From Flintibacter faecis (GTDB taxonomy: Bacteria > Bacillota > Clostridia > Oscillospirales > Oscillospiraceae): a DNA stretch of 64,000 nucleotides. This document shows positions 32,701 to 39,527 of this stretch, piece by piece. The position numbers were made by a program, and so were the translations under genes. The stretch is taken from the NCBI RefSeq assembly GCF_014287875.1, contig NZ_JACOPN010000002.1, positions 349,150 to 413,149 on the forward strand, given 5' to 3'. The notes under the pieces were generated by a model. It did no database searches and was not told the origin of the DNA. It worked only from the letters and a program-made list of their open reading frames with translations. Position 1 is the stretch's first letter, and each line of letters opens with the position of its first letter.

Positions 32701-35578
32701 GACCGTTGACAATCCCTCTTTCCTCCAGGGCTTCCCGGATGGCGATAGGGTCGATGTTGTCAAAACGGTCCTGTTCTTCTTCGGTATAGAACCGGTCCTC
32801 CTGAATGAGCTGGGCAATCCGGCGCTGTACCTTCGGCCAGGGCAGCCGCGTTTCCTCTGGACTTCCGGCACGGACAACGAACAGTCTGTTGCTGTCACCG
32901 TATTCCTGAGCCAGCCATGCAGCGGTATCTTTCTCCCTTGCATGGTCTTTCATATAGCGGACGACAGCGTGTTTACTCTCAATATTGCCGTTCCATGCAC
33001 AAAGGGCAGTATCAATATCTTCCTGAGACAGAGGGCGCAGAAGCTCATGGAGCTTTGGATAGGTTTCGTCGATTACTTCCCGGTGCAGACGCTGGCGGAA
33101 CTCCGGTATATCAGAATAAAGGCGGATCAGCTCCATATCCTTAGAACCAAGGACCGCACGGCGCACAGCAGCATTGCCCTCGATGACAGCATTTTCACGG
33201 TCAAAATGACCGCAGGCATTACGGTATGCGGCATCCTCGGAAATAGCGGCAGTTACCACAGGCTTATACTGCTCAAACTGCTCCCGAAGGGTAGGCTTTG
33301 GAGTTTCTTCCTCCACCTCCGTCTGCTGGGCTTGGATAGCATCTTCTTCTGCCAGTTCCTTTTCAGCCTGGATTTTGTCATACTGCGCCTGTTCCTGTTC
33401 GGTAAGATAGCGGCCTTTCTGAACAAGAGAGGTAATGCGCTTGGCAACCTTTTCCCAGTTCAAGTGAACATCCGGGCAGTCCTGCTTTTTATAGTGCAGT
33501 CCTTTCCCATCGTGATCTTCGCCGCTGTGTGTTGCGCCGGACAGGGCATGAGAGCGACCACCAATGCCATACTCGTCTTTGAGGAATCTCACTTTTTCCT
33601 TATCCGTATGGTTTTCCATGAAGAACGCATAGATACGGCCTTTTCCTCCGGCAAAACTGCTACCGCCGGTCATGGCGGCGTCGATCTCATCCTCGGTAAT
33701 GAAATGCTGGACGGTTGGCACTTGGGAAAGGTCTGAAGAAAAAGTCCTGCGAGGCAGGTCAAGGTCCTTCAGATTCTCCCAAATCTCCCTTGGTCTGTGG
33801 TAGTGAAAGCGCAACAGGTCACGTTCCTGCTGATAGGCAGTCCAGAAGGCGGCGTATTCTTCCTTGAGGGTCTGGCGGAAAGCTGGGTCACTCAGCTGCT
33901 CAGTTAGGCGGCGGATCTCCTCTGGGAACCCATTGCCTTTGATCTCTGACAGGCAGGACAAATATCCGGCTTCTCTGGCGTCCTCGCTGAGATCGTGATA
34001 CAGATACCAGAGCTTTTCTGAAAGGAGGGAGCGTTCATAGCCTGCCGCTTCTGCAAGCTCCACATTGGAGGCAAACTGGCCGCTCTCCAAAAGCTCCCCG
34101 ATACGCTCTGCGGCGCTCTCCCAGGAAATGACCTGGGCAGACCTGTCATAACGGACAGACTTCCCATGAGAAAGATGGATACCATCCTCGGCATACCATG
34201 CGCTCACACTGCCAAGGCCGTTGCCGCCGTGGTACAGCGTTTTCAGTATCTCGGCAATCTCAGCGGTGGTTTTCTGTTTTTCAAAGGCTGCAACCACACG
34301 CTCCCTCTGGCGGTCTGTATTGCCGCCCAAACGCAGCACATGGTCGATGTCATTTTGAGCAAAAGAAAAAGCAGAGGATGTATGCGCTACATTCTCTGCT
34401 TCATCTATGGATTGGATCTGTTCTGCTTCGGAGAGGAACAGGTTTAGGGTCAGCTGTTGATAAGCTCCGCCATCAGAATCTCCTCTGCCTGAGCTTTGCA
34501 GGTGTTCATCAGCCCCACCCACTTCATGGGATCGCTGGCTTTCAGTTCCTCGGTGGCTCCCGCTTCCTTCGCCAGCTGGGGCATCATCTGCTCCAGTCTG
34601 TTCTGGGCGGTCTCGTCGATCTCCAGAAGGTGCTGGTACAGCTTCTCGCTCAGCAACATCTGGTTGTAGAGGATGGGACGGTGTTCCTTCAGGTAGGTTT
34701 TCCTCATCCTGCCGTATTTGCCCAAAGGTTTCGACCGCTGCTGGCTCAGCTTCAGGTCGGGAATCAGATAGTCTCCGTTCTGGATATAGGTCATGGGATT
34801 GTTCATCTTGTTTGCTCCTTTCTTGGTTGGCTTCGCGCTCTGCATTTCGGACGGTAACGCCGATCTGCCGCAGCACCTGCTGGTTGATCTGGCTGACCGC
34901 TGTTCCCAGCGCCCCGATGGTGGACGGGGTGTTGAAATCAAAGATCGCCATGAAATCTTCGTGGTCGAAGTAGCGTTCCGGCTCCAGTCCGCAGCGGGAC
35001 ATCAAAGCGTAAGTGATGCTGACGGTGGCGGCTGCCTTGAACTGTACTCCGATGTTAAACTCATCATATTCCTCCAAAAAGGAACCGTCAACGATATAGA
35101 AGAAGTCCTGCTGATGCTCCGTCCAGTATTCCTCAGCCAGTTTTCCGGCTACCTCGGTGAGCTGTCCGGCAAGGTCATCACCGGAAACATCATAGGTGCG
35201 CTCAAGCATGGCCTGCACCGAATCCAAATGACGCTCCTCCAGCTGCCACAGCCAGGGAGTGCGGGAATGTTCACGTGTTCCGGTGTCGGAAATATCAAAA
35301 ACATAGCGCAGGCGGGGCCTGTCCCCGGAATCGTCCACCAGAGCGATTCCCTTGGAGCCGCGCCTTACATACCGTCCCATCTTTTCATTCCACAAATCGT
35401 ACTCTGCACAGGCGGTAGCGTCCGGACGCTGGGCGTAGATCATCAACTGCTCATGGAACGGGTACTTGTAAAGGCGGGAAGCAGTGGTGAGAAACCCTGC
35501 CCATTCCTGCCAGCTCCCCGTGAGCTGCGTTGCCACCTTCTCCGCCATCTGTGCATATAGTTCAGCTTTGGTTGGCAT
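26795..35578 (-). CDS. Giant LtrC/ArdC-like, N6-methylase and SNF2-helicase fusion
   Basis: A 2927-residue DNA-acting protein. Residues about 1-110 have an LtrC/ArdC-type N-terminal domain (YPFHEQLMIYAQRPDATACAEYDLWN). Residues about 257-376 are a low-complexity stretch because the tnpV gene is read in another frame there. Residues about 1290-1560 are an N6-adenine methylase (LEPSMGVGNFFGMLP with SAM-binding Gly, and catalytic NVPF near 1473). The last third is an SNF2 helicase: AHEVGAGKT (about 2085), VDEAHNYKNL (about 2245), and the C-terminal motor with STAKMGAGTNVQDR and QRKGRIERQGN (about 2590-2640). Such proteins are thought to protect or process incoming element DNA. ATG follows AGGAGGACAGAACACC. 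Confidence 0.85.
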   Translation of the reverse strand: MPTKAELYAQMAEKVATQLTGSWQEWAGFLTTASRLYKYPFHEQLMIYAQRPDATACAEYDLWNEKMGRYVRRGSKGIALVDDSGDRPRLRYVFDISDTGTREHSRTPWLWQLEERHLDSVQAMLERTYDVSGDDLAGQLTEVAGKLAEEYWTEHQQDFFYIVDGSFLEEYDEFNIGVQFKAAATVSITYALMSRCGLEPERYFDHEDFMAIFDFNTPSTIGALGTAVSQINQQVLRQIGVTVRNAEREANQERSKQDEQSHDLYPERRLSDSRPEAEPAAVETFGQIRQDEENLPEGTPSHPLQPDVAEREAVPAPSGDRRDRPEQTGADDAPAGEGSGSHRGTESQRSHEVGGADEHLQSSGRGDSDGGAYQQLTLNLFLSEAEQIQSIDEAENVAHTSSAFSFAQNDIDHVLRLGGNTDRQRERVVAAFEKQKTTAEIAEILKTLYHGGNGLGSVSAWYAEDGIHLSHGKSVRYDRSAQVISWESAAERIGELLESGQFASNVELAEAAGYERSLLSEKLWYLYHDLSEDAREAGYLSCLSEIKGNGFPEEIRRLTEQLSDPAFRQTLKEEYAAFWTAYQQERDLLRFHYHRPREIWENLKDLDLPRRTFSSDLSQVPTVQHFITEDEIDAAMTGGSSFAGGKGRIYAFFMENHTDKEKVRFLKDEYGIGGRSHALSGATHSGEDHDGKGLHYKKQDCPDVHLNWEKVAKRITSLVQKGRYLTEQEQAQYDKIQAEKELAEEDAIQAQQTEVEEETPKPTLREQFEQYKPVVTAAISEDAAYRNACGHFDRENAVIEGNAAVRRAVLGSKDMELIRLYSDIPEFRQRLHREVIDETYPKLHELLRPLSQEDIDTALCAWNGNIESKHAVVRYMKDHAREKDTAAWLAQEYGDSNRLFVVRAGSPEETRLPWPKVQRRIAQLIQEDRFYTEEEQDRFDNIDPIAIREALEERGIVNGQVADPEKLDNDPFIQQVMSDAEQIAAAETEQTSEVSISDEEYDAVRSPIPQRTSYDPAAPVYAVGDTVYIEDDAYQITELREDTVQLLPTGMVYPIYRAERKEQFEQLLRADRRNAYYTELLPIDPDKADQDLRDVLSHGLMDEADKKQVSTLLQSGRSNSEIAYWLSRAYSGEIETLNLETGDIADYRTTAQGIELEVMDAEEKRLAMLYFRWDEVAPLLRGMYARQLDGFGQEQPQPATESPTFHSETVAVYPGDKNNLPYDVVVERLHIEEPEPPAPVTEPEKTFEEVLDEHPVSIQVNGQWQTFPNAKAAEEASYEEYKANLRRNAQNFRITDEHLGEGGPKAKFQANINAIRLLKELEAAGQQASPEQQEVLSRYVGWGGLADAFDPEKPAWASEYAQLKELLTPEEYAAARSSTLNAHYTSPTVIQAIYEAVGRMGFETGNILEPSMGVGNFFGMLPEEMRNSRLYGVELDPVSGRIAKQLYPKADITVGGFETTDRRDFFDLAIGNVPFGQYQVNDKAYNKLNFSIHNYFFAKALDQVRPGGVVAFVTSRYTMDAKDSTVRRYLAQRAELLGAIRLPNDAFKKNAGAEVVSDIIFLQKRDRPLDIVPEWTQTGQTEDGFAINRYFIDHPEMVLGRQEPVSTAHGMDYTVNPIEGLELSDQLHDAVKYIHGTYQEAELPELGEGEAIDTSIPADPNVKNYSYAIVDGQVYYRENSRMVRPDLNATAEARVKGLVGLRDCVQELIDLQMDAAVPDSTIREKQSELNRLYDSFSAKYGLINDRANRLAYADDSSYYLLCALEVIDEDGKLERKADMFTKRTIKPHQAVAVVDTASEALAVSISEKACVDMSYMSQLTGKTKEELAGELQGVIFRVPGQLEQDGTPHYVTADEYLSGNVRRKLRQAQRAAQQDQVYAVNVEALTAAQPKDLDASEIEVRLGATWIDKEYIQQFMYETFNTPFYLQRSIEVNYSSFTAEWQIKGKSSVSYNDVTAYTTYGTSRANAYKILEDSLNLRDVRIYDTIEDADGKERRVLNAKETTLAAQKQQAIREAFRDWIWRDPERRQTLVSQYNEEMNSTRPREYDGSHITFGGMNPAITLREHQKSAIAHVLYGGNTLLAHEVGAGKTFEMVAASMEAKRLGLCQKSLFVVPNHLTEQWASEFLRLYPSANILVTTKKDFETHNRKKFCARIATGDYDAIIMGHSQFERIPISRERQERLLYEQIDEITEGIAEVQASGGERFTVKQLERTRKSLEARLEKLQAEGRKDDVVTFEQLGVDRLFVDEAHNYKNLFLYTKMRNVAGLSTSDAQKSSDMFAKCRYMDEITGNRGVIFATGTPVSNSMTELYTMQRYLQYERLQELNMTHFDCWASRFGETVTALELAPEGTGYRARTRFSKFFNLPELMNLFKEVADIKTADQLNLPTPEVEYHNIVAQPTEHQQEMVKDLSERASLVHSGTVDPSQDNMLKITSDGRKLGLDQRIVNQMLPDEPGTKVNQCVENIMQIWRDGEADKLTQLVFCDISTPQAKAPASKAAKTLDNPLLHALEGAVPLPEQEPAFTVYDDIRQKLIAQGMPADQIAFIHEANTEVRKKELFSKVRTGQVRVLMGSTAKMGAGTNVQDRLVALHDLDCPWRPGDLAQRKGRIERQGNQNPLVHVYRYVTEGTFDAYLWQTVENKQKFISQIMTSKSPVRSCDDVDETALSFAEIKALCAGDPRIKERMDLDVEVSRLKLMKADHQSKQYRLEDQLLKYFPEEIEKHKGFIKGFESDLEVLAAHPHPEDGFAGMEIRGDLLTDKENAGAALLDACKEVKTSDPVQIGSYRGYAMSVEFSAWKQEYTLLLKGQMTHRATLGTDPRGNLTRIDNALAQMPQRLEAAKAQMDNLYQQQAAAKEEVGKPFLYEEELKSKNARLVELDTLLNIDGKGPAHDEAVVAKSTRPSVLDHLKRPVPPRSTDKKPKQHEEVR
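34450..34806 (-). CDS. tnpV: TnpV, encoded in an overlapping frame
   Basis: A 118-residue protein of the TnpV (transposon-encoded) family, fully inside the methylase-helicase gene but in the +1 frame on the same strand. MNNPMTYIQNGDYLIPDL starts it; KPLGKYGRMRKTYLKEHRP and the closing DPMKWVGLMNTCKAQAEEI are family signatures. ATG at 34806 follows AAAGGAGCAAACAAG, so it has its own ribosome site. The reading in the host frame here is Ser/Gln/Glu/Gly-rich and unstructured, so tnpV is the frame under stronger constraint. Function unknown. Confidence 0.8.
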   Translation of the reverse strand: MNNPMTYIQNGDYLIPDLKLSQQRSKPLGKYGRMRKTYLKEHRPILYNQMLLSEKLYQHLLEIDETAQNRLEQMMPQLAKEAGATEELKASDPMKWVGLMNTCKAQAEEILMAELINS

Positions 35579-35608
35579 GGTGTTCTGTCCTCCTTTCAGT
35601 TTTGGGGT

Positions 35609-35637
35609 AAAAAGGCGGGGTGGCAGATCGCCACCCC
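35609..35637 (-). terminator. Intrinsic terminator after TTRAP
   Basis: Leftward, GGGGTGGC pairs with GCCACCCC around GATCT, followed by GCC and TTTTT. It lies in the 78-base gap between the TTRAP gene and the giant methylase-helicase gene, so it may limit flow into the latter. Confidence 0.75.
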
Positions 35638-35656
35638 ATCCCTGCGGTTATGTTGT

Positions 35657-35872
35657 TTACTGGTCAAAATCCGGGTACAGCTCCAGTTCGGCAAACTCGG
35701 CATCACTCATGGCCTGGAGCTTGCCCAGTGCGCTGTCTGTCAACTCCCGCAGCTCGGTTTCCTCCGGCGAAAGCTCGCCGCGCATCTCACGCAAACTGTC
35801 AATCAGCCCGGTGCGGCTGCCGGTATTGTAAATGCACATCAGGTTCATTTCCTCAAAAGTAAAGTTTCCCAT
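35657..35872 (-). CDS. Transposon-transfer assisting protein (TTRAP)
   Basis: A 71-residue acidic helical protein of the TTRAP family: NFTFEEMNLMCIYNTGSRTGLIDSLREM, then ELSPEETELRELTDSALGKL and the end DAEFAELELYPDFDQ. Family members occur in Tn1549-like elements and are named for a presumed help in transfer. ATG at 35872 overlaps the region of the preceding stop (TGA, one base apart); a start 7 codons earlier is less likely. Confidence 0.85.
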   Translation of the reverse strand: MGNFTFEEMNLMCIYNTGSRTGLIDSLREMRGELSPEETELRELTDSALGKLQAMSDAEFAELELYPDFDQ

Positions 35873-35873
35873 A

Positions 35874-38800
35874 TCAAATCTCCCTTTCCGCACTCTTTTT
35901 GGGTGCTGTCTTTTTGTGTTCTGCCTTGGGCTGGCTTTTCAGCTGCTCCATGACGGACTTTTTCTTTTCCCGTTCCTCCCGATGGGCAGCGGCAGCCAGA
36001 TCCATCAGGGAAATGGGCTGACCGCTTCGGGCCTGCTGTTCCAGCTCTGCCACCGTAGGTTCTTTTGCGCCATTGTTGATGATACCGTCGATCATGCCGT
36101 AATCGTCCTCCAGCATCATTTCCGCATTTTTCAGCGGGTTTTCTGGCAGGAATCCGGGGATCTGGGTAAAACCAACACTGTCACAGTAATGACAGGATAC
36201 CTTACCGTCCTGTCTGATCGCAACGATGTCGCTGACGCTCATGGAGGGACTGTGAAAGTCCACGGGCTTTTCCAGATTGAATTGCTGATAGAGTTTTTCC
36301 AGCTGCTCCGGCACAGTGCCAGACTCCCTCAGAGGAGCTGTGTAAATGAGGTCATAATTGCTGCGGTCTATGGAAATGTCGTGGGACTTTAACCAATCCA
36401 GATTCATAAAGCGCACATTCTGCGGATCGTCACTACTTACCTGATAGATGGCAAAGCAATCTCTGTTCTGAGAGAGAAATGCCTGTTCGCGTTCCTGCTG
36501 ATGTTCCTGACGCTCCATGACCTTTTCGTGGAACTGAGGGCTTTTCTCCCATTCCTCATGGTCCACACCGAAAAGACCGCCATGATCCATGATTTCCTGC
36601 GGATCAAACACCATGCTCTCCGTATTGTCCTCATGCAGCACATAGACGGTCAAACCGGCGGCATCCAGTTCCAGCGCCCGTTCTCTGGTAACAGGGAACA
36701 TCCCATCATAGGAGTAGCCATATTCCTGCATATCCGGTGTGGATACCTGCTCATCCGGCATGGGGTATTCATCCAGTGCCTGCTCCTGCGCTTCCGGCAG
36801 CTGGGAAGAAGCAGTCATCTGACCGGTCTCTGCCTGCATTTGCTGATAGGCCGCTTCCTGCAAGGTCTCAATCATGGACATAGGAGCGTGTCTGAGCGAA
36901 GTGCTGTCCAGATTGTTGTCATCACAAATCTGGAGAACTGCCTTCATGCGGGAAATCTCCGGCATATCCAGCTGACCACCATCCAGCTCTTTCATGGATG
37001 CGGCATCGTAAAGGGTATAGTCCCAGCCGCTGTCACAGGACTGGATATGAAGATAGGTGGCATTGTCGATCAGAAACAAAGCCTCCTGCTGATTGGCGTC
37101 CGCCCCCAGCACTTCCATTTCCGGCATTGCCGCAGCCAGTTCCTTTACCGCTTTTTGCACCAGAGGATTATCACGGTAATAGTCGATTGCCTGGATGGTG
37201 TCCAGGTCAATGGTCTGGCCGGTCAAAATCGGAAAAGGTCCTTCATAGTCGCTTCCGTCTTTCAGCTCAAAACCAATGCCCTTGATCCCGTTCATTCGTT
37301 CTGCCGGAATCTCCTGATAAATGCGGATTGCTTCCTCCAAAGACAAGTTATCGTGGTATTCTCCGAGGTTTGGAAATTCCATGCACTCTGCTACATAGTA
37401 AGTCAGATTGCTGGTTGGCTGCTCTATCGGGGCGGTTTCCGGCTCTGCCTTTGCATGAGGGTCGATTCCGCGCTCTTTGCAGATTTCCTTATAGTGGCGC
37501 TCAATGTCAGAGATCAAAGTACCGGAGGTCTTGTTGATGGTTTCCAAACTGGTTCTCAGTTCTTTCAGCTCCTTGCCCTGACTCCAGCTTGCAATATAGC
37601 CGAAGCTGTTTTCTCCGGTCTCGATGCCAAAATATTTGCAGACTGCGTAGGAGATGCTTTCAGCCTCCACTTCCTCCGTGTGGCGATCTTTCCTCTGTTC
37701 TTGCAAAAACTGGGTGAGGGTAGAAAAGCCGCCAACAAAATTCAGCCCTTCTTCCTCGGTCAGCATCAGGCGTCCATCTTCCGCCAGCTCCAGCGGCTCT
37801 GTCAGCAGAACGGAACCTGCATGGTTTACAACCACTTGTTCTTCTACACAGACCGGCTCTCCGGGGTCGTAGTCAGAACCGCGCAGGTCATAGCAATAAA
37901 CGCCCTCCGGCAGATTATCACGGACAATCCGCCCATTGGAGAACAGACCGGGTTTATCAAACAGCTCGATCTCCTGATATTGCTCGTCATTGGCAATCTG
38001 AATCTTTTTCTGATTGTGGAGCTTGCTGTGGGCAATCTCGTGTACTGTGGCCGAAACCGTCTGCACCTCACTCATGCCCTGACGAATGGCGATTTTCTGA
38101 TGATCGGCAGAAAAATAGCCGTCCGTATCGGCGGCCATTGCTTCAAAAGTGATCGGCACCGGCGCACTGCGGCGCAGAGCCTCCATGAATGCCTCATAAT
38201 TTGGCACATTGCCGGAAAGGGAGGAAGCAAGCTCAGGCAAAGGTTTCCCGTCGGTCTGGCTCACATCAAAGACCTTGACCGGGCGAAACATGGGGATCTC
38301 GATTTCTTTTTCCTCTGTGACGATCTTTCCGTCTTTATCCAAAATCGGAGCCTTGGTATCCGGGTCCAGTTTCTGCTCCTCGATTTTCTTCTTATATGGT
38401 GTGGGAGCAATGATGGTAATGCCATGCTCTCCCTTTTTAACATGACGCTCAAACTGGTCTTTCCACTTATTGTATCCGGCTACCAATGTAGCGTCCGGCT
38501 TCTGCATATAGATGAGCATGGTGTTGTTTACCGAATAGCGGTGGAAGCGGGACATGACGGACAGATAGCGCATATACTTTTCACTCTCAAACAGTTCCTT
38601 GATGCCCTGCTCGATGCCATCTGTGATTTCCCTTAGCCGCTCTCGGTTGGTGGGTTTGTTCTCAGCCATGATTTTCAATCTCCTTTCCAAATGTGTGATT
38701 TCTGCTGTGTGTTCTGCAATCCATGCCTTTTGTTCTTCTTCACTTTCATAAAGAAAAAGGTCCAACAGGTACTCTACATAGGTTTTCTCCTGGATTGCTT

Positions 38801-39242
38801 CCACAAAACGGGGGTGCGGTTCTTCCTCCGGTGTCCGGGGAGAATTGTCGGCCTCCCATTTTTTCAGCAGATAGTAGTAATCGGACAGTACGCGATAACA
38901 CCGCTGCCGGTCCTCCCGAAACTTTTGTGCCTCTGTTTTCTGCCGGACATATCTCCTACGGGGAGGGGCCTGACTGTCATAGATCAGGCCAAAGTCCTGT
39001 GCCAGTTTCTCCGCCGCTTCTTTTGGGGAGAGGTCAAAGAGCTTTGCGGTAAAGTCGATCACATCTCCATCTTCACCGCAGCCAAAGCAGTGGAACCGCT
39101 GGTCTATCTTCATGCTGGGATTCTTATCATCGTGAAAGGGACAGCAGGCCATGCCATTTCGTTTGACCTCGATCCCATAAAACGCTGCCGCATCTCTGGT
39201 GCTGACCGACTGCTTGACTGCTTCAAATACATTCTCTGTCAT
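35874..39242 (-). CDS. CHC2 primase-type zinc finger fused to ArdC/YodL-type protein
   Basis: A 1122-residue protein. Residues about 1-100 are a DNA-primase CHC2 zinc finger (C34, H37, C52, C55, in CCPFHDDKNPSM and FHCFGCG). Residues about 195-480 are an ArdC/LtrC-like single-strand-DNA-binding and metallopeptidase domain (SVNNTMLIYMQKPDATLVAGYNKW; HEIAH near 399). The later parts contain YodL- and DUF4316-type segments (residues about 590-690 and 840-1040). Here the CHC2 and ArdC parts, often separate genes, are one frame. AAAGGAGATTGAAAATC with ATG at 38669 (residue 192) sits at the joint. Likely acts on transferred single strands. Confidence 0.85.
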   Translation of the reverse strand: MTENVFEAVKQSVSTRDAAAFYGIEVKRNGMACCPFHDDKNPSMKIDQRFHCFGCGEDGDVIDFTAKLFDLSPKEAAEKLAQDFGLIYDSQAPPRRRYVRQKTEAQKFREDRQRCYRVLSDYYYLLKKWEADNSPRTPEEEPHPRFVEAIQEKTYVEYLLDLFLYESEEEQKAWIAEHTAEITHLERRLKIMAENKPTNRERLREITDGIEQGIKELFESEKYMRYLSVMSRFHRYSVNNTMLIYMQKPDATLVAGYNKWKDQFERHVKKGEHGITIIAPTPYKKKIEEQKLDPDTKAPILDKDGKIVTEEKEIEIPMFRPVKVFDVSQTDGKPLPELASSLSGNVPNYEAFMEALRRSAPVPITFEAMAADTDGYFSADHQKIAIRQGMSEVQTVSATVHEIAHSKLHNQKKIQIANDEQYQEIELFDKPGLFSNGRIVRDNLPEGVYCYDLRGSDYDPGEPVCVEEQVVVNHAGSVLLTEPLELAEDGRLMLTEEEGLNFVGGFSTLTQFLQEQRKDRHTEEVEAESISYAVCKYFGIETGENSFGYIASWSQGKELKELRTSLETINKTSGTLISDIERHYKEICKERGIDPHAKAEPETAPIEQPTSNLTYYVAECMEFPNLGEYHDNLSLEEAIRIYQEIPAERMNGIKGIGFELKDGSDYEGPFPILTGQTIDLDTIQAIDYYRDNPLVQKAVKELAAAMPEMEVLGADANQQEALFLIDNATYLHIQSCDSGWDYTLYDAASMKELDGGQLDMPEISRMKAVLQICDDNNLDSTSLRHAPMSMIETLQEAAYQQMQAETGQMTASSQLPEAQEQALDEYPMPDEQVSTPDMQEYGYSYDGMFPVTRERALELDAAGLTVYVLHEDNTESMVFDPQEIMDHGGLFGVDHEEWEKSPQFHEKVMERQEHQQEREQAFLSQNRDCFAIYQVSSDDPQNVRFMNLDWLKSHDISIDRSNYDLIYTAPLRESGTVPEQLEKLYQQFNLEKPVDFHSPSMSVSDIVAIRQDGKVSCHYCDSVGFTQIPGFLPENPLKNAEMMLEDDYGMIDGIINNGAKEPTVAELEQQARSGQPISLMDLAAAAHREEREKKKSVMEQLKSQPKAEHKKTAPKKSAEREI

Positions 39243-39248
39243 GTGCCT

Positions 39249-39527
39249 TTAACTGCCGGACTTTCTCACAGGGGGCTGGTATCCGGCAGCTTTCGCACGC
39301 TCACTGGCGGCTTTGCGGCGTTCTGCGCTGTATGGCTCCCGGACTGATACACACCGCTTTGGGACGGTAAAGTTATGGGCGTCCTTTCGGGTGATCTGGT
39401 CGGGGTGCTTTTTTGCCAGCAGATCCAGCTTCTCCATCAGACGGGGATCATGAGTATAGATCTCAGCCATTGGTTCTGCCTGGTTATAGAGGAGAATGGT
39501 TTCCCGTTCCACTAAAGAGAGCTTCAT
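39249..39527 (-). CDS. Conserved small protein of Tn1549-like elements
   Basis: A 92-residue basic protein (MKLSLVERETILLYNQAEP, later KKHPDQITRKDAHNFTVPKRCVSVREP). It is found in this very place, between topoisomerase and the CHC2 gene, in related elements as I recall. The Arg/Lys-rich tail suggests nucleic-acid contact. Start overlaps the topoisomerase stop by 4 bases. Function unknown. Confidence 0.75.
   Translation of the reverse strand: MKLSLVERETILLYNQAEPMAEIYTHDPRLMEKLDLLAKKHPDQITRKDAHNFTVPKRCVSVREPYSAERRKAASERAKAAGYQPPVRKSGS

Noticed and set aside
31685..33736. 683-codon plus-strand open frame
   Set aside because: Antisense to the methylase-helicase gene, with hydrophobic low-information translation.
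36501..38636. 711-codon plus-strand open frame
   Set aside because: Antisense to the CHC2-ArdC gene; no ribosome site or family motif.
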